A stretch of 64,000 bases of DNA from Candidatus Saccharimonadota bacterium (GCA_002726935.1 PBTC01000026.1:1-64000), one strand, 5' to 3'. Counted from the first letter of the stretch, positions 29,123 to 39,118 are shown. Made by a program: numbers and translations. The notes: a model not told the origin generated them from the sequence alone.

Positions 29123-30787
29123 ATGAGTAAAAAAACAAGGCTAGAGAAAAGGTCTTCGTTTAGAAAGGGTGGGATGGTTGCCCTAATGGGCATGTCGCTT
29201 TTCCCGTTCAATCCCCAATTGGCGTCGGCTACACTGTTTAATGACCCGACCGCTGCTGACTCGGCATTCGCTGCCGTGCCTGGAAGAACAAAGGCTACTA
29301 AGAATGATACTTACGGTAAATCTGGCTCAGCGACCCTTGGGGCGAAGGGACAGAAGCGCATCGGCTCAGCCGCGCTTACCGGAATTAGAAACGACGTCTC
29401 CAATATGGTCACGAACGTCACCAACGATGTGACAACTAGGCTTGAGAACAACAATATTGAGATCACGCAAAGAGTTCAGAACGACATCATTGCAAGCCAG
29501 AGAGAAGTCATAAGCACGGTTCAGGCGTCCCTTGGTGACAGTGCTCCCATCATCCACGAGTTCACTACCACGACTTCAAGGCAGTTTGTCCAGAATATGC
29601 CGTATGACGGTTTTGTGGTCATGACGGTTGTGGGCGGTGGCTCGGGAGGAAACTCTGGCTACAATCACATTGCGGGCTACGGCGGCAATGCCGGCCAGTT
29701 CATTAATGAGCAAAAAGTGGCGGTAGCAAAGGGTCAGCCCATTTACGTTACCGTGGGAGCCGGAGGAGCCGGAGCTTCTGCCTACACGTTAAATCCACAG
29801 GCAGGGGGTGGGTCTCAGGTATTAATCGGTGCGGCAGCCTACACTGCTGCTGGAGGTGCAGCACAGGTCAGCCCTAGGCAGGCAGCTTGCCCACCCAGAG
29901 CAACAGGTATCGTTTATCACACTAACAACCCGGGGGATGCAGGGTCAGGCTGCTCTGGTGGATTTGGAGCTGTGCCCGTTGATGGTACAAACGAGCCCTT
30001 CTCAAAGGCGGTGGCTGGTACCGGCGGAGGTGCTACCCGTGGTAGGTTCTACTGGCGCTCCGGTACCATGTCTCTATTGAGTGGCCAGCTTGATGCCAAA
30101 TTCGGAGCGGGCGGTGCAGGTGGTGCGCCTGCCTTGCTGTTTGTTCCCTCCCGCGGTTTTTCGCAAGACCCAATCAATGGTGACGGGGGTCCAGGTGGAT
30201 ACTCAACGCCCGGCTCCAAGGGCGGTGACGGGTACGTAAAGCTGAAAATCTATGATCCCAATGCACTTCTGACGACCGAGCGCTTCGCGGATATGGTTAA
30301 CCAAGGTAAGGCGAGCAACAACGCAGTGAATTGGGAAAAAATCATTGCTGCCGATTCTGCGCCTCTTTCGGTTCCGAGAAGCTGGTTCTTCCACGGGACT
30401 CGGAACTACAATTATTCGGCTCAATTCAAGGCTGCTAGCGACAATATCTACGTAACGGCCTCTGGAGATTCCTCAGGCGTCGGAAACTATTATTCAGAGT
30501 TCAACACAACGAGTGGGTTTGGTCAGAAGATTATTCCTCAGGACGGTTCAATGCCGTATTTGATATACAAAATGCACCGTTCCGATCAAACGGTATCTTT
30601 CCCACCCTCGTGCTCCGGCGGTAACGCCGTGTACAATGTTGGGTACTCGGTCATCAAAGCTTCCCCTCAATTTTCGAGTGGTGAGATTTCCTCAGTGACC
30701 TTATCTCAGTCAATCTATTTGACCGGGGCGCAATACTCCCAGTACGCCTATAACAGTAGCGGGTGTTCATCCGGCGATGGTGACTGA
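29123..30787 (+). CDS. Secreted glycine-rich adhesin-like protein
   Basis: ATG 29123; extended signal-type N-terminus, coiled segment, then Gly-rich motifs (VVGGGSGG, VGAGGAGA, GTGGGATRG, GAGGAGG, GDGGPGGYS, GGDGYVKLKIYDP) typical of Gly-rich phage/pilus tip adhesins. Confidence 0.65.
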   Translation: MSKKTRLEKRSSFRKGGMVALMGMSLFPFNPQLASATLFNDPTAADSAFAAVPGRTKATKNDTYGKSGSATLGAKGQKRIGSAALTGIRNDVSNMVTNVTNDVTTRLENNNIEITQRVQNDIIASQREVISTVQASLGDSAPIIHEFTTTTSRQFVQNMPYDGFVVMTVVGGGSGGNSGYNHIAGYGGNAGQFINEQKVAVAKGQPIYVTVGAGGAGASAYTLNPQAGGGSQVLIGAAAYTAAGGAAQVSPRQAACPPRATGIVYHTNNPGDAGSGCSGGFGAVPVDGTNEPFSKAVAGTGGGATRGRFYWRSGTMSLLSGQLDAKFGAGGAGGAPALLFVPSRGFSQDPINGDGGPGGYSTPGSKGGDGYVKLKIYDPNALLTTERFADMVNQGKASNNAVNWEKIIAADSAPLSVPRSWFFHGTRNYNYSAQFKAASDNIYVTASGDSSGVGNYYSEFNTTSGFGQKIIPQDGSMPYLIYKMHRSDQTVSFPPSCSGGNAVYNVGYSVIKASPQFSSGEISSVTLSQSIYLTGAQYSQYAYNSSGCSSGDGD

Positions 30788-30808
30788 AAGATCCGTTCGG
30801 AACCCTCG

Positions 30809-30832
30809 AAAAAGACGCTTCGGCGTCTTTTT
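30809..30832 (+). terminator. Rho-independent terminator with UUCG tetraloop
   Basis: aaaaagacgc-ttcg-gcgtcttttt. Confidence 0.9.
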
Positions 30833-30882
30833 GTTTTTGGTTTAAATAAAACTTATTGGTAGTCGAATCATCCCTGAGCTTG

Positions 30883-30908
30883 TAAAATTATCTACAATGT
30901 ACAATGTA
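30883..30908. promoter_or_regulatory. Candidate operator: perfect 9-bp inverted repeat TTATCTACA-N8-TGTAGATAA
   Basis: Located directly upstream of the 2OG oxygenase ORF. Confidence 0.4.
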
Positions 30909-30919
30909 GATAAATTTAT

Positions 30920-32368
30920 ATGGGGACAGAGTTGGATCATAAGAAGGAACTGCGAGAATTATTTCATGGCCTTGAATTTATGGCGTGCTCTCATAACGCA
31001 CTTAACAACGACCTTCCACATCCCAGCCTTCGTGAATGGCTGTTTCAAGAGTACTGCAGAAAAATCCCCACCGCTCGAGTTCTTTCATTCCTAAGGGAGA
31101 GGGGGCTATCAATTGAAGAGCTTAAGGATGCTGAGAATACAATTCTCTCCTACCTCATGTCACAAAAGGAGAAGGGTCCGCTTAATTCACCGCCCGATTT
31201 TCTCTTTACCAGCGATGTCTGGCCAAAGTCTGTGGACCCAGATATCAAACCTTCATGTTTTCTTTATAACAGCAAACTAACTGTGAAGGAGGTTTCTCCC
31301 GGCATAAGGATCTTTGATGATTTTCTATCTGAGGAAGGCTTTAATACTCTTTCTAAGCTTGTCGATTCGGCCGGATTCCATCATGGAAAAGTCTCGAACA
31401 CTCGGCATGCCAATAAAGAAGTAGGTCTTTGGTTCCGAAGTTTTTTTGCTCAAGCGGAAGACAACAGGCGGTTTGATGTTGCAAGATCCCAGCACATGCT
31501 TAAGTCACCGTTTTTAAGCGACCTTTGGTCGCACGCAACTCATATAACAGGCGCCAAAAACCTTGTCCGCGCCTACGCAAATGGCTATACATATGGCACC
31601 GACGCGACAGCCCACAGGGATGATTCGATTATTTACAGGACCGAAGCCCACCCAAGGGATCGCCCCGCCACTATCCTTTTCTACCTAAACGACGAATGGA
31701 ATAAAGACTGGGCGGGGGAGACTGTGTTCTTTGATGACGACGGCGAGATCCTGGCAAGCGTTTTACCGAAGCGCAATAGAGTATGTGTCTTTGATGGCAC
31801 GATACAGCACGCAGCTCGCCCTGTTTCAAGATATTGCGCGACACTCCGCAAGATTTTTGTTTTTAAAACCGCACCTTTTACGGTTCACGGAGAGGACGAT
31901 GCGATTTCAGTTATTCTCAGTGCCACTAACGGCATTCAGCACTCTGGTGGCCTTTTTTCCGACCACTTGATAGCAACCTCTGCGATATTGGCGAAACTCG
32001 GCGCGCCCAAGTACCTGTGTGATGCGGCCTTGTATCACAGTGCCTACGGAACCTCGTATTTTCAAGTTGACACAAGCTTCAACAAAGACGGGCTTGTGCA
32101 ACTCATCGGGGAAAGGGCAGAAAAACTTGTCGATATCTTTTGCAAAACCGAAAACCGAATCCCTTCGATTATTGAAAACAGAGGAGGGTGGGGCACTGAA
32201 ACCTATCGAGATCTTCTTCTGCTTGAGTATGCAAACCTTCTCGAGCAAGAGCCCAGATTGCCTTCGATTACAGAGAAGGGATATCTACCCAAAATCATCG
32301 CGATCTTTAAAGAGAAGTATGGCGTAGATCTGCCCTCAAGGATTGATCCTTGGAAAAAAGACAGTTGA
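30920..32368 (+). CDS. 2OG-Fe(II) oxygenase fused to a C-terminal HD-like/DUF6817-like domain
   Basis: AHRDDSIIY ... ATILFYLNDEW...GETVFF ... DGTIQHAARPVS...R gives the HxD...H...R triad; C-terminal SDHLIATSAILAKLGAPKYLCDAALYHSAYGTSYF resembles DUF6817. Confidence 0.75.
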   Translation: MGTELDHKKELRELFHGLEFMACSHNALNNDLPHPSLREWLFQEYCRKIPTARVLSFLRERGLSIEELKDAENTILSYLMSQKEKGPLNSPPDFLFTSDVWPKSVDPDIKPSCFLYNSKLTVKEVSPGIRIFDDFLSEEGFNTLSKLVDSAGFHHGKVSNTRHANKEVGLWFRSFFAQAEDNRRFDVARSQHMLKSPFLSDLWSHATHITGAKNLVRAYANGYTYGTDATAHRDDSIIYRTEAHPRDRPATILFYLNDEWNKDWAGETVFFDDDGEILASVLPKRNRVCVFDGTIQHAARPVSRYCATLRKIFVFKTAPFTVHGEDDAISVILSATNGIQHSGGLFSDHLIATSAILAKLGAPKYLCDAALYHSAYGTSYFQVDTSFNKDGLVQLIGERAEKLVDIFCKTENRIPSIIENRGGWGTETYRDLLLLEYANLLEQEPRLPSITEKGYLPKIIAIFKEKYGVDLPSRIDPWKKDS

Positions 32369-32444
32369 ATACTGGCCTTTTTTATTTTCCGAACTAAAAA
32401 TTGCTACGATGTATTGTGTAAGAACAGAAACTTTTAGGAAGACT

Positions 32445-35114
32445 ATGCAAAACTTTTTGATCAAAACAAGTGCGGCGATTGCTGTTGCTGCGGCTCTGGC
32501 GGCTTGCGGTGGCGGTGGAGGGGATAGCTCAAATCCCGGCTCTACTGGAGCGACGGACCGAGTGGTTGTAACTGGGCTTCAAACAGTAGAGAGCTTTGAT
32601 GCCAATCCGGCAGCCAAGATTTCGGCGACGGGAAAGGCCGTTACCGGTTCTCTGGATCGCTCAGCTTCTCGCTGGACTATCGCACCTGGAGGTACGCTTT
32701 CTTCGGCTGACGTTGAATTATCCAATGCTGATTGTGCGGACGCCTCCTATAGCTCGACAAACAACAATACAACCGGAACCAACTTCAGGACTGAAGAAAG
32801 TGTTTCTTGCACACTCTCCGTGGCTGTACCAGCCCTCAACAGTGCAACTCCTCGCACCTTGAACTTGACCTTCACAGCCGCTGATGCACAGGGTAATTCC
32901 ACGACGAGCCCATTTACGCTGCGCGTGGTGCCCGCTCCCGGCCGTGACTTTATTGCAAATATCGTACAAATTACTCCACAGACCACTGCGGGATCAACAG
33001 TCTCAGGCTCGAGCATTACCACAGCGCCCGGCCAAACCGTTACGCTTCAGGCTTCAGCTCGGGGCCAGGTCGCCGACATTGAATCTATACAGTTCCAGCA
33101 GGTGGCTGGTGACGATGTGATCTTGTCTAACGAGGATTGTGCCTTCAAGACAACGAACAACGGCCAGGTCGTCTGCGCTGCGACATTTGCTGCGCCCACT
33201 TCACCAACTACCAAAAGATACGCGTTTCAGGCACTCGCAACTGATCGCCGTGGAAATTCCGCCGCAATTGGCTTTAATGTAACGGCAGCCATTTCTGGTT
33301 CTGACAGCTTAGCCGCCACGGTTAGCAATGCTGGTACAACCTTGGCCAACCCCATTCCTCTACGCCCTGGGCAAGTGGATGTTGGCTACACCTGTGCGGC
33401 ATCGGCCGGCTCTGGCGGGTATTCTTATGACTGGTCTGTACGCGGACTTACAGCTACAGGCGCAGCCGATGCGGAGACCCAATTCATCAACCTTGAAAAG
33501 ACTGGTGATGCCGTATCGTTTACAACACCGAGCGCAGGTGGCGACACTGTTTATGCATTGCTTTGCACGGTGACGGATTCCGCGGGCACGAAGTTCCCGG
33601 TCTCCACTCCGACATACACGCCAAACACACCGCATCCATCGACCGTGTTCTTTAAGGTTGTCCGTGAGAGCAATCTGGGACTTGAGCTCGTTTCACCCGT
33701 GCAGCAGTCAACTTTCGTAGGAGACACGGTAACTGTAGAGGCGCGTCCTGTGAACCTCGATGGCTCCGCAGCTAACGTATCGTCTTTTAACTATCGTTGG
33801 GTAGCAACGCAGGCAGGCGCTCCCGCTTCGAACGTCACCATTTTTAGCCCCACCAGTCAACTTACAGGGTTCTCAGCGTCTACCGCAGGAACCTATACCT
33901 TGACCCTTTGCGCCCGTCGCGCAGCCGATGGTGTTCCGAGTTCCACGTGCGCAGCGGAAGCTGTAAAGATCAGCTCTGAGATCCAGGTCAGCGCAGTAAC
34001 AGCCCCAATAGCAAATGCCTCCTTTGTTGATTCAACGCCTTTGTTTAGGGTTATCGGTGAGCCATTTACCGTAACGGCGGAAGGAAGTAGGTCCTCAAAC
34101 GGCGCTCCGATCTTCTACCTTTGGAGAGCGGCTAATGCGAATTCAACTGACATCTCGATCGTGAACTCACGAGAAGAAACGGCGATTGTCACGCCTTCGA
34201 GCTACGCGGATAACGGTGAAATTGTTCTATTGGATCTGTTCGTCTCTACCACGGAATCAGATCTGGCTAACCCCTCAATGATCTCTCCTTCTGTTCCTCG
34301 GGATACTCTGGAGTTCCGTGTTTCAAATAGTCCGAACGGACCAGCCTCCATTGCAACAAACGCTGGCGCGAACCAGTCGTTGGCCTACTCGACATGGAGC
34401 AACAATCCAGTTGCAACTTTGTCTGGGTCTGCAGCAGCAACGAATGCGGGTAGCTTCCCAACTGCATTCCAATGGGGAAGCATTGCAAGCGCAGGCGGCT
34501 TCACTTGTGACAAGGCATCTGGATTGACTATTTCTCAGCCAGGCGTGGTACCAAACCCGAACCCCGCCAATCAGCGCAATACCTCTGTTGATTTGAGCTC
34601 ATTGCTTACAGGAGGCGCTAACGAGATCCCTGCAGGCGGATCAAGGACATTGTTCTTTGTTCTGGCTGGAAGACTTGTGGATGGTGCCTCTACGGCGGCT
34701 ATTGACTGTCAGGTCACCACGGTTCAGGTCGCTGGTCCTGCGCCAGACATCACCGTGACCGCCTCTGCTGCGATGACCTCAATCCCAGGAGTTACCGGCC
34801 AGACTGTTTACAACACCTCTGTAAGTGCTGTTGGCGTGGATAACTCCGGTCAGCCGGGCGCCTTGCTGTACGCCTGGTTCCTTGAGGATGGCCAAGGGTC
34901 AATCAACAATGCGTCCGAAGCCACCACAGGGGTTTCCATCACCAGTGGGCCTTCGTCCTTTGTGACATTTAGCGTTATCGCTTACAAAGCTTCTCAATTG
35001 TCTGGGGATTTTGCGACGCTGAATCTTCAAAACGAGGCTAATCGAGCTACGTTTACAGGCCGTTACCCCGCTCAAAAAGCATCAGTAACCATCGCTGTGA
35101 CCGAGGCTCCGTAA
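32445..35114 (+). CDS. Large surface lipoprotein with repeated Ig/PKD-like domains
   Basis: ATG 32445, lipobox AALAACGGGGG; beta-rich repeats with paired cysteines. Confidence 0.6.
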   Translation: MQNFLIKTSAAIAVAAALAACGGGGGDSSNPGSTGATDRVVVTGLQTVESFDANPAAKISATGKAVTGSLDRSASRWTIAPGGTLSSADVELSNADCADASYSSTNNNTTGTNFRTEESVSCTLSVAVPALNSATPRTLNLTFTAADAQGNSTTSPFTLRVVPAPGRDFIANIVQITPQTTAGSTVSGSSITTAPGQTVTLQASARGQVADIESIQFQQVAGDDVILSNEDCAFKTTNNGQVVCAATFAAPTSPTTKRYAFQALATDRRGNSAAIGFNVTAAISGSDSLAATVSNAGTTLANPIPLRPGQVDVGYTCAASAGSGGYSYDWSVRGLTATGAADAETQFINLEKTGDAVSFTTPSAGGDTVYALLCTVTDSAGTKFPVSTPTYTPNTPHPSTVFFKVVRESNLGLELVSPVQQSTFVGDTVTVEARPVNLDGSAANVSSFNYRWVATQAGAPASNVTIFSPTSQLTGFSASTAGTYTLTLCARRAADGVPSSTCAAEAVKISSEIQVSAVTAPIANASFVDSTPLFRVIGEPFTVTAEGSRSSNGAPIFYLWRAANANSTDISIVNSREETAIVTPSSYADNGEIVLLDLFVSTTESDLANPSMISPSVPRDTLEFRVSNSPNGPASIATNAGANQSLAYSTWSNNPVATLSGSAAATNAGSFPTAFQWGSIASAGGFTCDKASGLTISQPGVVPNPNPANQRNTSVDLSSLLTGGANEIPAGGSRTLFFVLAGRLVDGASTAAIDCQVTTVQVAGPAPDITVTASAAMTSIPGVTGQTVYNTSVSAVGVDNSGQPGALLYAWFLEDGQGSINNASEATTGVSITSGPSSFVTFSVIAYKASQLSGDFATLNLQNEANRATFTGRYPAQKASVTIAVTEAP

Positions 35115-35134
35115 GATTTGTACAACTATTTAAC

Positions 35135-35167
35135 AAAAAAGGCTCCTGTATAGGGGCCTTTTTTTTG
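35135..35167 (+). terminator. Rho-independent terminator
   Basis: aaaaggctcc...ggggcctttttttt. Confidence 0.75.
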
Positions 35168-35214
35168 TTGTCAGGTATATTTGCTCATGAAGTACAGAGA
35201 AAAGTATTTATAAA

Positions 35215-35242
35215 TTGACTTTATGAGTTATTAGTGTATAAT
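35215..35242 (+). promoter_or_regulatory. Sigma70-like promoter of the subtilase gene
   Basis: TTGACT (35215-35220), 16-bp spacer, TATAAT (35237-35242). Confidence 0.65.
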
Positions 35243-35273
35243 TAATAATGTCACCAGATAATTGAGGTTGGAT

Positions 35274-37283
35274 ATGATAAAGAAGACAAAAATTGCGATT
35301 GCAGCCGCCGCCATGCTTGGAGCTGCCATCACCATCGCTGCACCCAACACGCCATTTCTAAAACAACAGAAAGGCGCCCAGGTAAAGCAATCATCAGCGG
35401 ACTACACAAACAGAGTGATCATCACTTTGAAAAACCCGGACCAGGCTGCGCTATCGGCATCGGAGCTAGCGCCCATCGTTGCGGAGATTGGGAAGCGCTC
35501 AGGGCAAACCCTGAAGTTTCTGAAAAAAACAGGCTTTAACTCCGTGGTGGCCGAAGTTTCCCCATCCACCAAAGTCAATCAAGCTTCATTTAAGAAAGCA
35601 GTTGCTTCTATCCCCGGCGTTAAGCGTGTGGAATTCGTTCCACATGCACGCGCTGCGAATTTCAATGACACCTACTGGCTTGACCAACAGGGCTATTTGA
35701 GTGGCACATCAGCGACGTCCTCCGGCGCGCTGAACTCTGGCATTTCCGACCTCATGAAGATGTTCCCGACCCTGGGAGCTAACGTGAACGTCGCTGTTAT
35801 TGATGCTGGCTTAGGAACAAATACAGACGACGAAGGGATTTATGTCAACACCCTGAATTTGGTTGAAGAAGGGTCTTCCAGTGTCTTGGAACAACCTTCT
35901 GATGCCCAAGATGAGACCTGTACCCCGGGTGCGACATCAGCACCTTATCACGGCCTCTCTGTCTCCGGTTTGATTGGTGCCACTCGCAATAACTCGTATG
36001 GCGTCGCTGGTATCCTGCCAAGCGCAAGGATCACCCATATTAAAGCCTTGGGTCGCTGTGGTACAGACGAAGAAGGTTCCATCGATATTGGCAACGCCAT
36101 CATGTGGGCGGCTGGTTACCAAGACCCGACCAACGAAGCGTTAACCGCGCTTGGTGTCAATCCAAATCCAGCCAAGGTCATTAACCTGTCATTGGGTGGA
36201 TCAGCTTTCTGTCCTACGTTTGTGCAAGAGGCTGTGGCGGCCGCCATTAGTGAAGGCGCACATATCGTAGCGGCCACAGGTAACGACGCCTTTGCTGACT
36301 TTATCAACTTCCCGGCTAACTGTGACGGCGTGATTTCAGTCACCGCGAACTCTGCCTCTGGTTACAGCGAGGGTTATGCAAACATTGATTCATCGGTGGT
36401 TACATCATCCCTTGGCGGTGGCGACAGCTTCACGCAGGGCGGGTCAGTGTTTGTTCGCACCCTAGGCGACACCAGCCAGACCTCAGACGGTGTGATTAGC
36501 GTCCAGGGAACCAGCTTTTCGACGCCCCACGTTTCGGCAGTAGTGGCCATGGCTGTTTCAAGTGCGGATTCTGCACTAAGCAATGATCAATTGATCGCCG
36601 CAATCAAGCAGACCAACGTCGCTTACAATGCCGCTGACGTTAATTGTGGTACCGCGTCAGGCGAAACGAATCCATGTGGCGGCATTCTGGATGCCAAGGC
36701 TTTGTTGATGCTTACATCCCCAACCCTTTTTGCTGGCGTAACCCCCGATCCAGATCCAACACCCGATCCGGATCCAACACCTGATCCAGATCCGACACCT
36801 GATCCAGATCCGACACCTGATCCAGATCCGACACCTGATCCAGATCCGACACCTGCTCCAACACCTACACCCGTTGCAGTGGCCGATTCGGGCTTGTCCT
36901 CGGTGAGCGAAATTGTTGATGGGACAGCAGATGACGGCTCAACAATGACCCTGAGTCAGGATGGCAACAGTTTGGTATTCACCTTGGTCAGCACCGGCAT
37001 GATGTATCAGTTCCAGGTTCGCGGAACTGCAGTCGAAGAGGCGGCGCCAGGTCAGGCTACCTCTAGTTCCATTCAGGCCTCATCCAATCACGGGACCAAG
37101 TTGTACAACGTGAATGCGATGAAAGACAGCAACGGCAACGTTACAGCTTCATCCACTGAAGTTCAACCTGCTGCAGCTCCAGTTGCATCTGGTGGCGGTG
37201 GTGGCGGCGGCGGTGCGATGAATCTTTACGGGCTTCTGGGCATGGCGGCATTGATGTTTGGTTTCCGACGCAAAGCCAAGTAA
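35274..37283 (+). CDS. Secreted S8 subtilisin-like protease with DPDPTP linker and GlyGly-CTERM-like sorting tail
   Basis: D (AVIDAGLG), H (YHGLSVSGLIGA), S (GTSFSTPHVSAVVAMA); C-terminus SGGGGGGGGAMNLYGLLGMAALMFGFRRKAK. Confidence 0.85.
   Translation: MIKKTKIAIAAAAMLGAAITIAAPNTPFLKQQKGAQVKQSSADYTNRVIITLKNPDQAALSASELAPIVAEIGKRSGQTLKFLKKTGFNSVVAEVSPSTKVNQASFKKAVASIPGVKRVEFVPHARAANFNDTYWLDQQGYLSGTSATSSGALNSGISDLMKMFPTLGANVNVAVIDAGLGTNTDDEGIYVNTLNLVEEGSSSVLEQPSDAQDETCTPGATSAPYHGLSVSGLIGATRNNSYGVAGILPSARITHIKALGRCGTDEEGSIDIGNAIMWAAGYQDPTNEALTALGVNPNPAKVINLSLGGSAFCPTFVQEAVAAAISEGAHIVAATGNDAFADFINFPANCDGVISVTANSASGYSEGYANIDSSVVTSSLGGGDSFTQGGSVFVRTLGDTSQTSDGVISVQGTSFSTPHVSAVVAMAVSSADSALSNDQLIAAIKQTNVAYNAADVNCGTASGETNPCGGILDAKALLMLTSPTLFAGVTPDPDPTPDPDPTPDPDPTPDPDPTPDPDPTPDPDPTPAPTPTPVAVADSGLSSVSEIVDGTADDGSTMTLSQDGNSLVFTLVSTGMMYQFQVRGTAVEEAAPGQATSSSIQASSNHGTKLYNVNAMKDSNGNVTASSTEVQPAAAPVASGGGGGGGGAMNLYGLLGMAALMFGFRRKAK
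36747..36854 (+). repeat. Six tandem 18-bp units encoding DPDPTP
   Basis: gatccagatccgacacct; the last four units are identical. Confidence 0.95.
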
Positions 37284-37302
37284 TAAAATCGCAGCAAAAA
37301 AG

Positions 37303-37328
37303 AAAGCCGCCCTAGGGCGGCTTTTTTT
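37303..37328 (+). terminator. Rho-independent terminator
   Basis: aaagccgcc-ct-agggcggctttttttc. Confidence 0.85.
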
Positions 37329-37368
37329 CTTCTTGATTCTTAAACTAGGTCACGCGGAAGAACCTCGA

Positions 37369-37746
37369 TTAGACCTTCGATCTGGCGTACAAAGCTATGG
37401 CCACTTGGTCCTTTCTTAGACTCTTGGGTTTTTCTACGTTGAAAGAAACACGTTCCCTTGTTCGATCTACGATAGCCCAGCTCATCGCTTCGTCTTTTTC
37501 ATCGAGGCCAAGTCCAGCATCTTCAAAGCCATCGCTGTATCCACGAGAGTAATCGTTTTCCTCTTGAGTGAGGAGTTTGATCACATTTTGGAGGCGCTCA
37601 ATCTCATCAAGTAGGAAAGAGGTCGTCGCAGGGTTGATCATAGACAGATCATCTCTCCATTCAGACCCGGCAAGAATCCCTTCATTGGCTGACTCTCTGA
37701 TCATTTTCATAGCTAGGTCTCTGTATTTACTTGGCGTGTTGTGCAT
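37369..37746 (-). CDS. Hypothetical protein (125 aa)
   Basis: ORF only; plausible start and composition. Confidence 0.45.
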   Translation of the reverse strand: MHNTPSKYRDLAMKMIRESANEGILAGSEWRDDLSMINPATTSFLLDEIERLQNVIKLLTQEENDYSRGYSDGFEDAGLGLDEKDEAMSWAIVDRTRERVSFNVEKPKSLRKDQVAIALYARSKV

Positions 37747-38022
37747 GTTAGATCCACTATTTCTGCAATGAAACTATTACATCACCGAAGGTTTTGTATT
37801 TATCAATTGAAGAAGGGTGGCTTTATACGTCAATCTTTTGTCTGGACTTAAAGTATCACTTTAAGTTGCGCTGATCAAGGTTGTCACTCCATAAATCGGA
37901 GATTTATTTTAGCGGCTCTATTTCATCACGGATCAACGTTCGCGGATCTTCAGTGCTTTTTCTTGTTCAACTTTTCTTTGAGCTTTACAGCCTGGCAATC
38001 AGAATAGTTTTATTGATTAAAC

Positions 38023-39099
38023 ATGGTTGAACGAAAAGTGAAAAACGTAGCACTAGAGAATCAAGCAGCAGGCGACGTAGGAGCAGCGCTCATTGGTGAA
38101 AGCGGTCGAGTCCGTGCCTCTGACAAGCGCATGATCAACGGTAAAACCGACGTAAATCAATTGGTTCCCTTCAAGTACGGTTGGGCCTGGCAGATGTATC
38201 TCGATAGCTGCACACAACATTGGATGCCACAGGAATTCCATCTGGAAAAAGATGCTTCTGCTTGGAATAAGGCTCCTGAGGGACTCAAGGATTTAGTGTT
38301 GTCCACAGCCGGTTACTTTGTGCATCAGGCTGACCTATGCTCCGACGCCCCGTCGCTGGGTGCTTATCGTCACATCACTGCCCCTGAGTGCCGGCAGTAC
38401 ATTCTTCGCCAAACCTTCGAGGATGCCAACCATGCGCACGCCTATGAACACATCATTGATTCGTTCGGTGCTACTGAGTCTGAAGCATTGGATGCATATT
38501 TAGCTAAGTGCGCAGACCAAAATCACTTGACAATGTTTGAAGCCGTGGTTTCACCAATGGTTCAGTCCAGCTTCTCTACTGGAGAACTATCAAATGATTC
38601 CAAGTTTTTAATTGGTATCGCAGCGCATTTCTGCATCTCTCGCGGTGTTCATATGGCCTCCGGTTTGGTTGCTGCAGGCTCATTGAATGAACATTCTGGA
38701 ATGGATACCACTGCCGAAATTTTCCGAACCATTTATCGCGACCGACAAAATCATGTCGCCTTCGGTCGAAATGTTTTTAATGCGATGGTGAACGAAAACC
38801 CGGCAATACTTAACTCCGACGTGAAGCTTCAAATTAGAGGCTTGATCATCAAGTCCGTTGAGCTTGAGCGTCAAGTGTTGACGGGCATATCCACCGCTGG
38901 ATTTTCAAAGCATACCAATGCTGAAATTGACGCGCATATTTGTGCCACGGCCAACAATATTTCATTGGGCCTTGGATGCGATGCTCTTTTCCAAACCAAG
39001 GTTGTTTCACCGGTTGCCTGGGCAGCAGAGCATGCATCACAAAATGCAGGCTCTCAGATGCAAGCCAAGGCCTCCAAAGAGTCCCTGTCTTGGGACTAA
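38023..39099 (+). CDS. NrdB-like class I RNR beta paralogue with lost metal ligands
   Basis: Full-length ferritin-like NrdB alignment to the next gene; WMPQEF, FEDANHAHAY, YRDRQNHVAFG, C-terminal tail LSWD. See findings. Confidence 0.8.
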   Translation: MVERKVKNVALENQAAGDVGAALIGESGRVRASDKRMINGKTDVNQLVPFKYGWAWQMYLDSCTQHWMPQEFHLEKDASAWNKAPEGLKDLVLSTAGYFVHQADLCSDAPSLGAYRHITAPECRQYILRQTFEDANHAHAYEHIIDSFGATESEALDAYLAKCADQNHLTMFEAVVSPMVQSSFSTGELSNDSKFLIGIAAHFCISRGVHMASGLVAAGSLNEHSGMDTTAEIFRTIYRDRQNHVAFGRNVFNAMVNENPAILNSDVKLQIRGLIIKSVELERQVLTGISTAGFSKHTNAEIDAHICATANNISLGLGCDALFQTKVVSPVAWAAEHASQNAGSQMQAKASKESLSWD

Positions 39100-39118
39100 G
39101 TAGTAGGGGTTTTATAAA

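Noticed and set aside
36747-36854. 18-bp repeats as iterons/origin
   Set aside because: They encode the in-frame DPDPTP linker of the subtilase.
38023-39099. Upstream NrdB-like gene as a simple pseudogene
   Set aside because: Frame is intact, both His ligands, the Tyr and the C-terminal LSWD tail are kept, and the changes cluster at carboxylate ligands; constraint looks likely, though a dN/dS test is needed.
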